Source of the DNA: Cytobacillus firmus NBRC 15306
GTDB lineage: Bacteria > Bacillota > Bacilli > Bacillales > Cytobacillaceae
DNA length: 58,903 bases
Reading direction: 5' to 3'
NCBI RefSeq assembly: GCF_001591465.1
Contig: NZ_BCUY01000018.1
Span: 1-58,903, forward strand
In this document: positions 43,110-51,370 of the stretch, piece after piece
Position numbering within the stretch: position 1 is the stretch's first letter
Layout: each line of letters begins with the position of its first letter
The notes under the pieces: model-generated
What the model was told of the DNA's origin: nothing
Databases searched by the model: none
What the model saw: the letters and a program-made list of their open reading frames with translations, nothing else
Program-made: the position numbers and the translations under genes

Positions 43110-44027
43110 TTGAAAAAAATTATGATTCTATTTGCAGTGGCTGCAGCTATACTATCCGGCTGCATGTCTTTTCAGCAAAAAGATAATAATAATGCAAGGC
43201 AGGAGACGGAGATCGGCGAGTCCGAAAAGGTGAATAAAGAGCCCTCAGCGATTGTAGATGAAACGAAAAACTTTTTGCTGATTGGTGTCGATAGCAGAGG
43301 AGAAGAGGATTCACGTTCGGATGCCATTGTGCTGGCCAGCTATGAACCTTCCGGGGAATCCATTAAATTGGTCTCTCTAATGAGGGACAGCTATGTAAAA
43401 ATACCGGATTACCAATATATGTACAGCAAGTTGAATCATGCTTATTATATAGGCGGCAAGGATTTATTAAAGGATACAATAGAACAAAACTTCGGAGTCC
43501 AAATCGATCATACAGCAATTATTGATTTTAAGGGGTTTACAGCAATGCTTGATGCCATTGCCCCGGACGGAATTGAAGCAGAAGTAAGTTCTGCCATGAT
43601 TGATGATATGGGACTGGAACTGGAGCCGGGGAAACAAAAGCTTAAGGGAAGTGACATTTTATCATATGTGAGATTTCGCCATGACGGACAAAGTGATTTC
43701 GGGAGAGTGGACAGGCAGCAGGAAATTTTGATTGGGCTTAAAGATGAAGTGATGAACCAATTCTCATCACCTGCCGGTTTAGCAAGGTTTCCTGAGGTAA
43801 TCAGCCAGGCAATGAAATACGTTGAAACCGACTTAAAGATTGAAGAAGCATTATCACTCGGTGTGAAATTTTTAATGAATCCTGTTACTGACATTGAAAC
43901 ACTTAGGGTACCTGTTGAAGATAGTTATGAGAATAAAACATATGAACATGCCGGTTCGGTTCTCCAGCTTGATTTTGAAGAAAATTCAGAAGCGCTTAAG
44001 CAGTTTTTGGATGCTGAAAAGAAATAG
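43110..44027 (+). CDS. LytR-CpsA-Psr family lipoprotein
   Basis: The 305-residue protein has lipobox LSGC (Cys18) and an LCP domain (about 50-200) with 'GVDSRGEEDSRSDAIVL', 'MRDSYVKIP' and 'RFRHDGQSDFGRVDRQQE'. LCP enzymes attach teichoic acids or other glycopolymers to peptidoglycan and are usually held by a membrane helix; here a lipid anchor replaces it. TTG 43110 with AGGGGTGA is the start, since the in-frame GTG at 43101 lies inside the ribosome site. Confidence 0.9.
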   Translation: MKKIMILFAVAAAILSGCMSFQQKDNNNARQETEIGESEKVNKEPSAIVDETKNFLLIGVDSRGEEDSRSDAIVLASYEPSGESIKLVSLMRDSYVKIPDYQYMYSKLNHAYYIGGKDLLKDTIEQNFGVQIDHTAIIDFKGFTAMLDAIAPDGIEAEVSSAMIDDMGLELEPGKQKLKGSDILSYVRFRHDGQSDFGRVDRQQEILIGLKDEVMNQFSSPAGLARFPEVISQAMKYVETDLKIEEALSLGVKFLMNPVTDIETLRVPVEDSYENKTYEHAGSVLQLDFEENSEALKQFLDAEKK

Positions 44028-44049
44028 CGGTAATAAGAAAGGCGCTTTT

Positions 44050-44091
44050 AAAAAGTAAATGAGGAGCCCGCGGGCTCCTCATTTACTTTTT
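44050..44091. terminator. Perfect 42-base palindrome, bidirectional terminator
   Basis: Two 21-base arms (AAAAAGTAAATGAGGAGCCC then G, and its complement) meet with no loop. It lies between the convergent LCP and yodH genes and contains the yodH stop codon. Confidence 0.85.
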
Positions 44092-44696
44092 GTGAAGACT
44101 GCAATCCCAAAAGGGTAGTGTTTGCCTTCTCTTTTCGGTTCAATGAGAACACTTCTCTGATAATAAAATTCCGTCGCTCCGTAAGACTTGAACAGTTCAA
44201 TAAATTCATCTTCAGTCAGCTGGTGAAAATGGAAGGGCTCATTTGTTGGCTTTCCCCTCCCGGCTCCGAAGGGCGTGGATAAAATGAGAGTCCCGCCTGG
44301 CTTTAGCATCTTAAAAAGACTGTTAAGAAATATTTCTTCTGATGCCAGGTGTTCAAGCGTTTCAAAGCTCGTTATCACATCAAAAAATCCTAATTGTTCA
44401 GGGAGGGAATCATCTTCCGCATTGGCTTTAATATATTGCACGAGAGGATGATAATGATGCTGTCTGGCATATTTCAATGTACCCTCATCAATGTCCACGG
44501 CTACAATTTCATTAATTTCTTTTTTCTTGGCTTTTGCCATTATTTTTGAACCGTACCCCGTCCCGCAGGCAATATCCAGCACTCTCCCTTTAGCGTAATA
44601 AAGGGCAAAATAGTAACGTGCCAAATGTTCCAGAAGCATTCCGTTAGTAACCGGCATTTCCTCCAGTATGATTCTTTCCCCGGTATTTTCCAGCAT
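44079..44696 (-). CDS. yodH: Class I SAM-dependent methyltransferase (YodH-like)
   Basis: A 205-residue methyltransferase with motif I 'VLDIACGTGYGSKIM' (about 39-53), the acidic 'VAVDIDEGT', and 'FDVITSFETLEHL'. It resembles YodH and other small-molecule methyltransferases. The substrate is unknown. Neighbour of ctpA in B. subtilis too. The final four codons lie within the terminator palindrome. Confidence 0.85.
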   Translation of the reverse strand: MLENTGERIILEEMPVTNGMLLEHLARYYFALYYAKGRVLDIACGTGYGSKIMAKAKKKEINEIVAVDIDEGTLKYARQHHYHPLVQYIKANAEDDSLPEQLGFFDVITSFETLEHLASEEIFLNSLFKMLKPGGTLILSTPFGAGRGKPTNEPFHFHQLTEDEFIELFKSYGATEFYYQRSVLIEPKREGKHYPFGIAVFTKSK

Positions 44697-44811
44697 GTTA
44701 ACTCCACCATCCTTAATAGAAATTATAGCAAATATGTCTTATGGTTTGTATGGACTGGTAAAATCATATACAATGGGTCATTAGACAGGATAGCTATAAA
44801 GAGGTGATCCT

Positions 44812-45213
44812 TTGAAGCAGGTAGTGAAGCTTAATGAAGAGACCCGCAGGCAAATATCAGATATTGAACAAAAATGTGAAGAGCTTGCAGAAAAACTTTT
44901 TCATAAGTACAAAACAGACTTTCAAACTGAAGAGGAAAATCTGGCAGTGGATCTGGTCAGAACGATAAAAGGCCGGCATGCATCAGAAAACGAAGTGTTT
45001 GAAATTGACTATGAGTCCATTCTGGAACTGGGAATTGAGACGGAGGATGATTTTTTTCCAAATGCTTATATTCCCATCTGGAAATGCAAACAGGAAATGT
45101 TTCATTCCGTTGGTTATTTAACCAACCTGGATATTGATTCAATAGAGAAGAAAATGTTGATTATGATTGAAGAAATGCTGGCAGATCGTGAAGAAGGGGA
45201 AAAGTATGAATAA
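44812..45213 (+). CDS. Protein of unknown function upstream of a COG0523 GTPase
   Basis: A 133-residue soluble, acidic, mostly helical protein ('RRQISDIEQKCEELAEKLFHK'-type start, coiled-coil-like). Two cysteines only, so a metal site is not evident. TTG start with AGAGGTGAT. It overlaps the following GTPase gene by eight bases, so the two work together in expression. No family recognised. Confidence 0.75.
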   Translation: MKQVVKLNEETRRQISDIEQKCEELAEKLFHKYKTDFQTEEENLAVDLVRTIKGRHASENEVFEIDYESILELGIETEDDFFPNAYIPIWKCKQEMFHSVGYLTNLDIDSIEKKMLIMIEEMLADREEGEKYE

Positions 45214-46123
45214 AACAGAAATATATATATTATCAGGATTTCTTGGGAGCGGGAAAACGACGCTTCTAAAGCAGCTGCTCCAGGATGAAAAGAAGCAAGG
45301 AAGAAAAGTGGCAGTCATGATGAACGAGCTCGGGAAAGTTTCAATTGACTCGGACGCAGTCGATGAGGATGTGCCATTAAAAGAGCTGCTTGATGGCTGC
45401 ATATGCTGTACCATCTCAGATAAGCTGGAAGCGCAGCTTCAGGAATTATTGATGGTTGAAAAGCCGGAAGCGATCTATATTGAAACTACAGGTGCTGCTC
45501 ATCCAATTGAAGTTCTGGATAGCATCCTTTCCCCCCTCTTTGCTGACAGGATGCAGGTAAAAGGCATTATTTCTGTTGTTGACGGTCCAAGATGGCTTAA
45601 CCGAAATGTGTTAAGCCCTCAGGTGCAGCAGCTTTTAATTGAGCAGGTCCGGCATGCAGACTTAATTATATTAAATAAAGCAGATGAACTTTCCGAGGCG
45701 GAACAGGCTCGGCTTACCATGGAGATTCAGGGTCTGAACAGCCAGGCATTCACCATCTTAACTTCATACTCAAAGATTGCTGTGAAGCAGGTAAGAGGTA
45801 TATCGTCCGGGAAAAAGAGCAAGGGATCCAGGTCACATGTTTTTTCTGATCTAAAGCTAAGCACGTTCGTTTATCAGTTTAAAAAGTCTGTCAATCAGAC
45901 AGATTTTGAGGATTTTCTTAGAGGACTTCCAGACACTGTGTACAGAATAAAAGGGTATATGAAGCTGAATTCATCACAGTACCCGTTTCTTTTTCAGTTT
46001 TCTTATGGAATGCCGCTCTATATGCAGGAAAACATAAATATGCCCCTGAATATGGTGTTTATTGGAGAGAAACTTGATTGGGCAGAAATCGAACAAAGGT
46101 TAAAAATTCTCGAAAGCATTTAA
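45206..46123 (+). CDS. CobW/COG0523 G3E-family metal GTPase
   Basis: The 305-residue protein has Walker A 'GFLGSGKTT' (11-19), the metal-binding CxCC at residues 65-68 ('GCICC') and the guanine-binding 'NKAD'. A C-terminal CobW domain starts near 205. The family inserts or chaperones metals, often zinc. ATG 45206 with GGGGAAAAG is the start. No Zur site or metal enzyme is adjacent, so the client is unknown. Confidence 0.9.
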   Translation: MNKTEIYILSGFLGSGKTTLLKQLLQDEKKQGRKVAVMMNELGKVSIDSDAVDEDVPLKELLDGCICCTISDKLEAQLQELLMVEKPEAIYIETTGAAHPIEVLDSILSPLFADRMQVKGIISVVDGPRWLNRNVLSPQVQQLLIEQVRHADLIILNKADELSEAEQARLTMEIQGLNSQAFTILTSYSKIAVKQVRGISSGKKSKGSRSHVFSDLKLSTFVYQFKKSVNQTDFEDFLRGLPDTVYRIKGYMKLNSSQYPFLFQFSYGMPLYMQENINMPLNMVFIGEKLDWAEIEQRLKILESI

Positions 46124-46142
46124 TTAATCAGGGGATTTAAAG

Positions 46143-46175
46143 GAAATCGCATTCATATGGTGCGATTTTTTTATT
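46143..46175 (+). terminator. Terminator after the COG0523 gene
   Basis: AATCGCA, loop, TGCGATT, then six T. Confidence 0.8.
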
Positions 46176-46258
46176 GCTTGAATGAATGAAGAAAACCTTT
46201 TTTTGGGAAACTCATTATATAATGCCTAACCAAAAAAATATATAAATGAGTGGAATTT

Positions 46259-46582
46259 ATGAAAACATTAAACGTAGTCATTGTATTCATCTTTCTTCTT
46301 GTTGCAGGAGGCACACACACATCTGCAAGTAAAGAGGGGATTGGCTGGCTGATTGAGATGCTGCCATGGGAGAAAGTGAATGGGATATTGCCCAAATACA
46401 GTAAATTTACCGTTATGGATGTTGAAACAGGCAAGAAGTTTAAGGTCCAGCGGCGTGCCGGAAGCCATCATGCAGATGTTCAGCCTTTAAATGCTGAAGA
46501 AACAAGCATTTTCGAGGCAGCATCTATCTTGTGCGCTTTTCACAGGCAGACCCATGGAAAGTGGATAATAAAAGATTCTTAA
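46259..46582 (+). CDS. Short secreted protein with 'DVETGKKFKVQRRAG' motif, possibly truncated
   Basis: The 107-residue product has a signal peptide (about 1-22) and a segment 'YSKFTVMDVETGKKFKVQRR' followed by 'AGSHHADVQPLNAEET'. I know this motif from larger Bacillus exported proteins that continue for about another 100 residues. Here it stops soon after 'HGKW'. It may be a short member or a gene that lost its 3' half. Start: ATG 46259 (GAGTGG upstream) rather than GTG 46250. Confidence 0.6.
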   Translation: MKTLNVVIVFIFLLVAGGTHTSASKEGIGWLIEMLPWEKVNGILPKYSKFTVMDVETGKKFKVQRRAGSHHADVQPLNAEETSIFEAASILCAFHRQTHGKWIIKDS

Positions 46583-46607
46583 AGGAAAATAAGTTAGTAA
46601 ACGAATA

Positions 46608-46637
46608 AAAGCCTGAGAACAAAAATCTCAGGCCTTC
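46608..46637. terminator. Bidirectional terminator
   Basis: AAGCCTGAGA and TCTCAGGCCTT around ACAAAAA, between convergent genes. Confidence 0.85.
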
Positions 46638-46644
46638 ATTCGTT

Positions 46645-46887
46645 TTACTGTTTTTCGCCAAATTTGATGAATGTCCGCTCGTCTTCCACAAGTCCGCAAG
46701 CCGCACATTGCACCCTTTTATCAGGGCCTTTATAAGGCATATGGAAGGGGGACAGCTGTTCACTGCTGTATTCTTCCAAAACATTCCCTGTCTGAGGATC
46801 CATTTTGATGGATTGAGGCACCTGCTGAATAATATTGAATCGGCTTCTGTTGGTTTTACAGTTTGGGCACCGATAAGGTGAATTCAT
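46645..46887 (-). CDS. Small zinc-ribbon protein
   Basis: The 80-residue protein has 'CPNC' at the N-terminus (residues 7-10) and 'CAAC' near 61-64, a split zinc ribbon around a polar centre. It is preceded by a GAAAGGAGAATG-type site on the minus strand. Cytoplasmic; function unknown, possibly nucleic-acid or protein binding. Confidence 0.7.
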   Translation of the reverse strand: MNSPYRCPNCKTNRSRFNIIQQVPQSIKMDPQTGNVLEEYSSEQLSPFHMPYKGPDKRVQCAACGLVEDERTFIKFGEKQ

Positions 46888-47004
46888 AACTCATTCTCCT
46901 TTCTCGCATATTAGCTGTATTTTTTGCATTTATAATTTTATTTATGTAAAAATACAGCTAAGGGAATATAATTGTTTCCTGTTTTGGAAGGGATGTGGCC
47001 AGTT

Positions 47005-47271
47005 ATGAGTCAAGATTATGAAAAGCTTCTGAATGAATACCGGAAGCTTTGGAATAACCGGAAACTCGAAGAGGATATTAATGCAGAAAACATTTTGAAG
47101 GAAGCAATCTCCAGGGAACTAAGGGATGAAAATTCCCATCCAAGAGTCCGTAAGACTATCTTTGAAAAATTTTACCTTGCGGTTAAGAGAATTGCACATT
47201 CAGACTTGGATGACACATCCAAAGCAGAACTTATCCATATGCATATCCATGAAGCGGAAGGTTTGAAATAG
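47005..47271 (+). CDS. Small helical protein of unknown function
   Basis: An 88-residue charged, helical protein (MSQDYEKLLNEYRKLW start). ATG 47005 is taken because GGATGTGG is correctly spaced; the frame extends to 46972. A terminator follows at once. No family recognised. Confidence 0.65.
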   Translation: MSQDYEKLLNEYRKLWNNRKLEEDINAENILKEAISRELRDENSHPRVRKTIFEKFYLAVKRIAHSDLDDTSKAELIHMHIHEAEGLK

Positions 47272-47296
47272 GGAGGTTCAAGCCTCCTTTTTTTAA
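47270..47296 (+). terminator. Terminator
   Basis: GGGAGG, TTCAA-type loop, CCTCC, then seven T. Confidence 0.85.
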
Positions 47297-47389
47297 TTTA
47301 TAGGTTAACTGCAGATTTCAAGATCCTTTCACATTTATCTCACAATATTAATGTAAGATAAAGATAAGATAGTCATGAGGAGAAATTGT

Positions 47390-48370
47390 ATGTCAAAAAA
47401 AATGTATTGGGTTTTCTTTTTATGGATCATAACGGCCTTCCTTACTTCCTGCTCTGAAAAGAGACACCCTGCAATACCCGAGGATATAAGCTTTGCTGCC
47501 ACAGTGAATATCAAGGATATGACCATATCTTTTGTGGACCTGGAAAAAAAGGAGCTGGCGGCAGATTGGGCTATGGAGAAACCTTATGCAGGCGCTTTAA
47601 TTCTCCCGGACAATGATTCCATCCTTCTGTATGGAAAACAGCTTGAAACGGCTGATCTTTACTCCTTAAAGAAAGGCAAACTGATTGATAGCTGGGAAAC
47701 AGGAGAAGGAATCGTAAATGGAATCCTGCTTGAAACGAATGAAATCGCTTTTGCAGATCAGCATTTAAACAAAATAAGGTTCTTTCATTTAAATGGAGAA
47801 GAAGTAAAACAGGTCGAATCTGAGATGGATCCCCTTACCCTGCTGGAATCTGGTGAAGAGAATAAGTTATTTGTCCTAAGCTTCAATCATGAAAAACTGG
47901 GAATTATCGACCTTGAATCAAAAGAAAAAAGCGGGGAATTTACAATCCATCCTTCAGCAGCCGGTGCTTGGCTTAATGAGAAAAACGGTGAAATCTGGAT
48001 TGGCGGACATGGAGAAGGTGTAGATATTGAACAAAATATCCATGTATATGATGAAGAAACAGGAAAGTTAAAAAAGAAAATTCCAGCCGCTTCGATGCCG
48101 ATTAATTTTCTGGGACAAGAAAATCAAGTATATGTCCTAAGCCATGGATCAAATATGTTATATAAAATTAATGAATCAGGGGAAGAAGCAGACTCTGTTT
48201 CGATTGCGGCAAATCCTTTTGAAATGGCTTTCGCAGCAGATAAACTATTAGTGGCCGGTTATGACAGCAATGATTTACATATACTGGAGCCGGAAAATTT
48301 AAAAACGCTTAAACGCATCAAGGTTGGAGAGGGACCTTTTAAAATAGTCATTAGGGAGAGTGTGAAATGA
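47390..48370 (+). CDS. Beta-propeller (YncE-like) lipoprotein
   Basis: The 326-residue lipoprotein (lipobox LTSC, Cys21) is made of repeated blade-like strands, for example 'TVNIKDMTISFVDLEKKEL', 'IHVYDEETGKLKKKI' and 'LHILEPENLKTLKRIKVGEG'. This is typical of a seven-bladed propeller. It is one base from the response regulator gene, so it probably senses or binds something for that system. ATG 47390 with GAGGAGA; the ATG at 47375 lies in the site. Confidence 0.82.
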   Translation: MSKKMYWVFFLWIITAFLTSCSEKRHPAIPEDISFAATVNIKDMTISFVDLEKKELAADWAMEKPYAGALILPDNDSILLYGKQLETADLYSLKKGKLIDSWETGEGIVNGILLETNEIAFADQHLNKIRFFHLNGEEVKQVESEMDPLTLLESGEENKLFVLSFNHEKLGIIDLESKEKSGEFTIHPSAAGAWLNEKNGEIWIGGHGEGVDIEQNIHVYDEETGKLKKKIPAASMPINFLGQENQVYVLSHGSNMLYKINESGEEADSVSIAANPFEMAFAADKLLVAGYDSNDLHILEPENLKTLKRIKVGEGPFKIVIRESVK

Positions 48371-48371
48371 T

Positions 48372-49046
48372 ATGCTGAATATCCTGATTATAGATGATGA
48401 AGCAGATATGAGGCATTTAATTGAAATGTACCTCGGGAATTCAGGATTTGCATGCTTTTCAGCAGAAAGCGGCTTTGAAGCATATGGCATACTTGAAAAT
48501 AATGTGATGGACTTAGTTATTATGGATATAATGATGCCTGGGGAGGATGGATTTGAAGTATGTTCTCAAATCAGAAAAAAATCAAATGTGCCAATTATAT
48601 TTCTATCTGCTAAGGGAGAGGAATGGGATAAAGTGAAAGCCCTGCAGTTAGGAGGGGATGATTATATTGTCAAACCTTTCAGTCCTGGAGAGCTTGTCGC
48701 CAGAATCAATGCTGTCCTTCGAAGAACGGGCGGATTAAAAAGTGACATGGATTCTATTCGAATTGGTAAGGTCGCAATTGACATGAAAGCAAGAAAAGTC
48801 TCAGTTGCGGAAAAGGATGTCACGCTTACTCTTAAAGAATATGAATTGCTTCTGTTTTTTATCGAACATAAAAACCAGGCATTAAGCAGGGAGCAGCTGC
48901 TTGAATATATATGGGGCATTGATTATACAGGGAGTTTAAGAACAGTGGATACTCATATAAAAACGCTGAGAATGAAGCTTGGAGTTGGTGACTATATTCA
49001 AACAGTCTGGGGAGTTGGCTATAAATTCGAGGTGCCGGATGAATGA
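48372..49046 (+). CDS. OmpR-family response regulator
   Basis: The 224-residue regulator has a receiver domain with phospho-acceptor Asp52 ('LVIMDIMMP'), the 'DDYIVKPF' Lys, and a C-terminal winged helix ('EYELLLFFIEHKNQALSREQ' region; 'GVGYKFE'). It overlaps the histidine kinase gene by four bases. The target genes are not known; the flanking lipoproteins are candidates. Confidence 0.95.
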   Translation: MLNILIIDDEADMRHLIEMYLGNSGFACFSAESGFEAYGILENNVMDLVIMDIMMPGEDGFEVCSQIRKKSNVPIIFLSAKGEEWDKVKALQLGGDDYIVKPFSPGELVARINAVLRRTGGLKSDMDSIRIGKVAIDMKARKVSVAEKDVTLTLKEYELLLFFIEHKNQALSREQLLEYIWGIDYTGSLRTVDTHIKTLRMKLGVGDYIQTVWGVGYKFEVPDE

Positions 49047-50446
49047 AATTCCTGACCAATAGCCTGGCTAAAAAAATGTGGCTGACCGTAACAGCAGCGA
49101 TTATTATTACGATCTTATATTCCTATTTTTTATCTTACTTATTTTATGAAAAAATTTATGTGGAAAATGTCAGAGACTCCCTGCTGACTGAAGGGAGAAG
49201 CTTGGCCTCAGAGTACCAGGGAGGTGCTTTGACAGAGGATCTCAGGGAAAAAATCGAATGGTATAATTCAAAATCAGAAACAGAGATTTTTATAGTCAGT
49301 AATCCCAGAGAGCTTAGTGCCTGTCTGCCTTTTGAAATTGACTATCAGACACTAATTGGCAAAGCAGAGCGTGAAGAGCTTCTTAAAGGCATTCCAGTTG
49401 AAAAACTCGGCTATGAAAAAAGGTTTGACAGAAAAATTATGGGTGTCATTATTCCGCTTCTTGATGATAATCGGCTTCAAGGCATTATTTATTTATATGT
49501 TCCCCTCGCGAAGATTTCAGAGATTACCCGGGATTTTGCCTATCTGTGGCTCGCAGCTGCGGCAGTTTTTACAGTTATCAGCATCATTTTAGGCACGATG
49601 CTCGTTAAAAAACTGACAAAGCCCCTGCTGGATATGAAGGATGCAGCTGAACATGTTTCAAAGGGATATTATGATATTCATTTAAACATTGATTCAAAGG
49701 ACGAAATTGGCCAGCTGGCAAATGCCTTCAATTATATGTCTTCATCTATACGAAAAGAAGATGAAAAGAAAAGGGATTTTCTGGCAAATGTTTCACATGA
49801 GTTAAGAACCCCTATCAGCTATGTAAAAGGCTATAGTGAGGCGCTCATTTCCGGAATGGAAAAATCCGAAGAGGACAGGCAAAAATACTTGCAGCTGATA
49901 TTAAGAGAATCACGAAGGATGGAACGTCTGGTGGGAGATTTGCTTGATTTATCTAAGCTTGAAGCTGACGAATACAAACTTGAAAAAATGCCGCTGCCAT
50001 TGGCACAGCTTATAGAGGACGCTATTGAAAAATACAAGCCGATCCTCCGTGAAAAAAATGTGGATTTGCAATATCGCCTGGATCCTGAAGTAATCATTAA
50101 CGGAGATGAAGGCAGGATTGAGCAGGTTATCCAAAATATTATGGACAATTCCATTAGGTATACAGCAGAAGGCAGAATCAGCATTCGTTTATCTCAAGAG
50201 AGAGATCAATGCCTGATTGAAATAGAGGATACAGGTATAGGGATTTCAGAAGAACATTTAAGCAAAATTAAACAAAGGTTTTATAGAGTGAATAAAGGCA
50301 GAACGAGATCAGATGGAGGCACAGGGCTTGGTCTTGCAATTGCAGAAAAGCTGGTTAAGCTTCATCAAGGCAAGCTTGCTGTGATGAGTGAACTAAATAA
50401 GGGGACTACAGTTAGAATCATGTTGCCGCTGCTCGAAATAAAGTAA
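49043..50446 (+). CDS. Sensor histidine kinase
   Basis: The 467-residue kinase has membrane helices at about 12-34 and 166-186 around an extracytoplasmic sensor of about 130 residues, then HAMP (about 187-240). The phosphorylated His252 is in 'NVSHELRTP' and the ATPase domain shows 'QNIMDNSIRY', 'DTGIGIS' and 'GGTGLGLAIA'. Coupled to the preceding response regulator. Confidence 0.95.
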   Translation: MKFLTNSLAKKMWLTVTAAIIITILYSYFLSYLFYEKIYVENVRDSLLTEGRSLASEYQGGALTEDLREKIEWYNSKSETEIFIVSNPRELSACLPFEIDYQTLIGKAEREELLKGIPVEKLGYEKRFDRKIMGVIIPLLDDNRLQGIIYLYVPLAKISEITRDFAYLWLAAAAVFTVISIILGTMLVKKLTKPLLDMKDAAEHVSKGYYDIHLNIDSKDEIGQLANAFNYMSSSIRKEDEKKRDFLANVSHELRTPISYVKGYSEALISGMEKSEEDRQKYLQLILRESRRMERLVGDLLDLSKLEADEYKLEKMPLPLAQLIEDAIEKYKPILREKNVDLQYRLDPEVIINGDEGRIEQVIQNIMDNSIRYTAEGRISIRLSQERDQCLIEIEDTGIGISEEHLSKIKQRFYRVNKGRTRSDGGTGLGLAIAEKLVKLHQGKLAVMSELNKGTTVRIMLPLLEIK

Positions 50447-50461
50447 ATATAGAGGAGATTT

Positions 50462-50923
50462 ATGATGAAAAAACTAATGTATATTTGGCTCCCGTTAATG
50501 ATAATTATTAGCCTGGCAGCCTGCAGCAATCATAATGCAGCTGAAGAAGAACCACAATTCCTGGAAGTCGAGTTATCGATAAACCCTGAAAAAGCAAAAG
50601 CAAATGAACCGGTTGTTTTTGAAGCAAAAGTTACATATGGAGAAGAAGAGGTTAAAGATGCAGACGAAGTCAAGTTTGAGATATGGAGAGCGAATGCCGA
50701 AGAACACGAAAAAATTCCTGTTGAACATGCAGAAAACGGGATCTATCGACTGGAGAAAAGCTTTAAAGAAGAAGGTACCTATTATATATATTCACATGTA
50801 ACGGCGCGCAGGATGCATAATATGCCTAAAAAAGAATTTGTTATCGGCAAGCCCAGTGCACCAGAAAAAGAGTTGGGCAGCCAGGAAGAAAATATGGAGG
50901 ACAATGATCATAGCAGCCATTAA
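50462..50923 (+). CDS. YtkA-like (FixH-related) lipoprotein
   Basis: The 153-residue lipoprotein (lipobox LAAC, Cys21) has a YtkA-type beta-sandwich: 'LEVELSINPEKAKANEPVVF' near residue 38, 'YYIYSHVTARRMHNMP' near 115. The tail is His- and Asp-rich (DNDHSSH). The Met/His motif near 120 could bind copper. It ends the lipoprotein-regulator-kinase operon, which points to a metal or envelope signal. Inference only. Confidence 0.8.
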   Translation: MMKKLMYIWLPLMIIISLAACSNHNAAEEEPQFLEVELSINPEKAKANEPVVFEAKVTYGEEEVKDADEVKFEIWRANAEEHEKIPVEHAENGIYRLEKSFKEEGTYYIYSHVTARRMHNMPKKEFVIGKPSAPEKELGSQEENMEDNDHSSH

Positions 50924-50949
50924 AAAGCAGCATTGGCTGCTTTTTGTTT
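50923..50949 (+). terminator. Terminator of the two-component operon
   Basis: AAAAAGCAGC, ATTG, GCTGCTTTTT, then GTTTTG. Confidence 0.9.
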
Positions 50950-51370
50950 TGGGTCTAGTTACTCTGCAACAGCTTTCCTTCAGGGGCATAAATACCCAAA
51001 AACGGGTACATATACCTATCATATTTGTTACATTGGTGTAATAAAAGTAAAGATTACGGTCGGCCTAAATACCTGTCAATAGCGATGTTTTAGTATATAA
51101 ATGGTATTTGTTCAGAGCGGCTTCCACTACAGAGAAAAAAACCCAGAAAATCGTTTACCCATTTTTGAGTGATCATAAACCTATTAAAATAAGGATTTAT
51201 GAAAAGTTGTAAGTCTATTTTTACAAGTTTAAAAGTCTCTTAAGTGTGCTGTAATCAGGTATTTGTAAAATCTGTCCAGAAATATTACGAAAAACCCTGT
51301 GTTATGATGATTGTGCAAGTCACACAGCACCACACAACAAAGAAAACAAACACAGGGAGGATTTATATAC
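50950..51370 (+). other. Long intergenic region before the CAP-domain gene
   Basis: No gene can be supported in these 420 bases. A TATGAT box (51303-51308) lies 62 bases before the start codon without a clear -35. An imperfect inverted repeat, AGTTGTAA and TTACAAGT, is at about 51204-51230. Short inverted GGGTA/TACCC-type repeats are near 50985-51010. No known riboswitch pattern is recognised. Confidence 0.4.
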
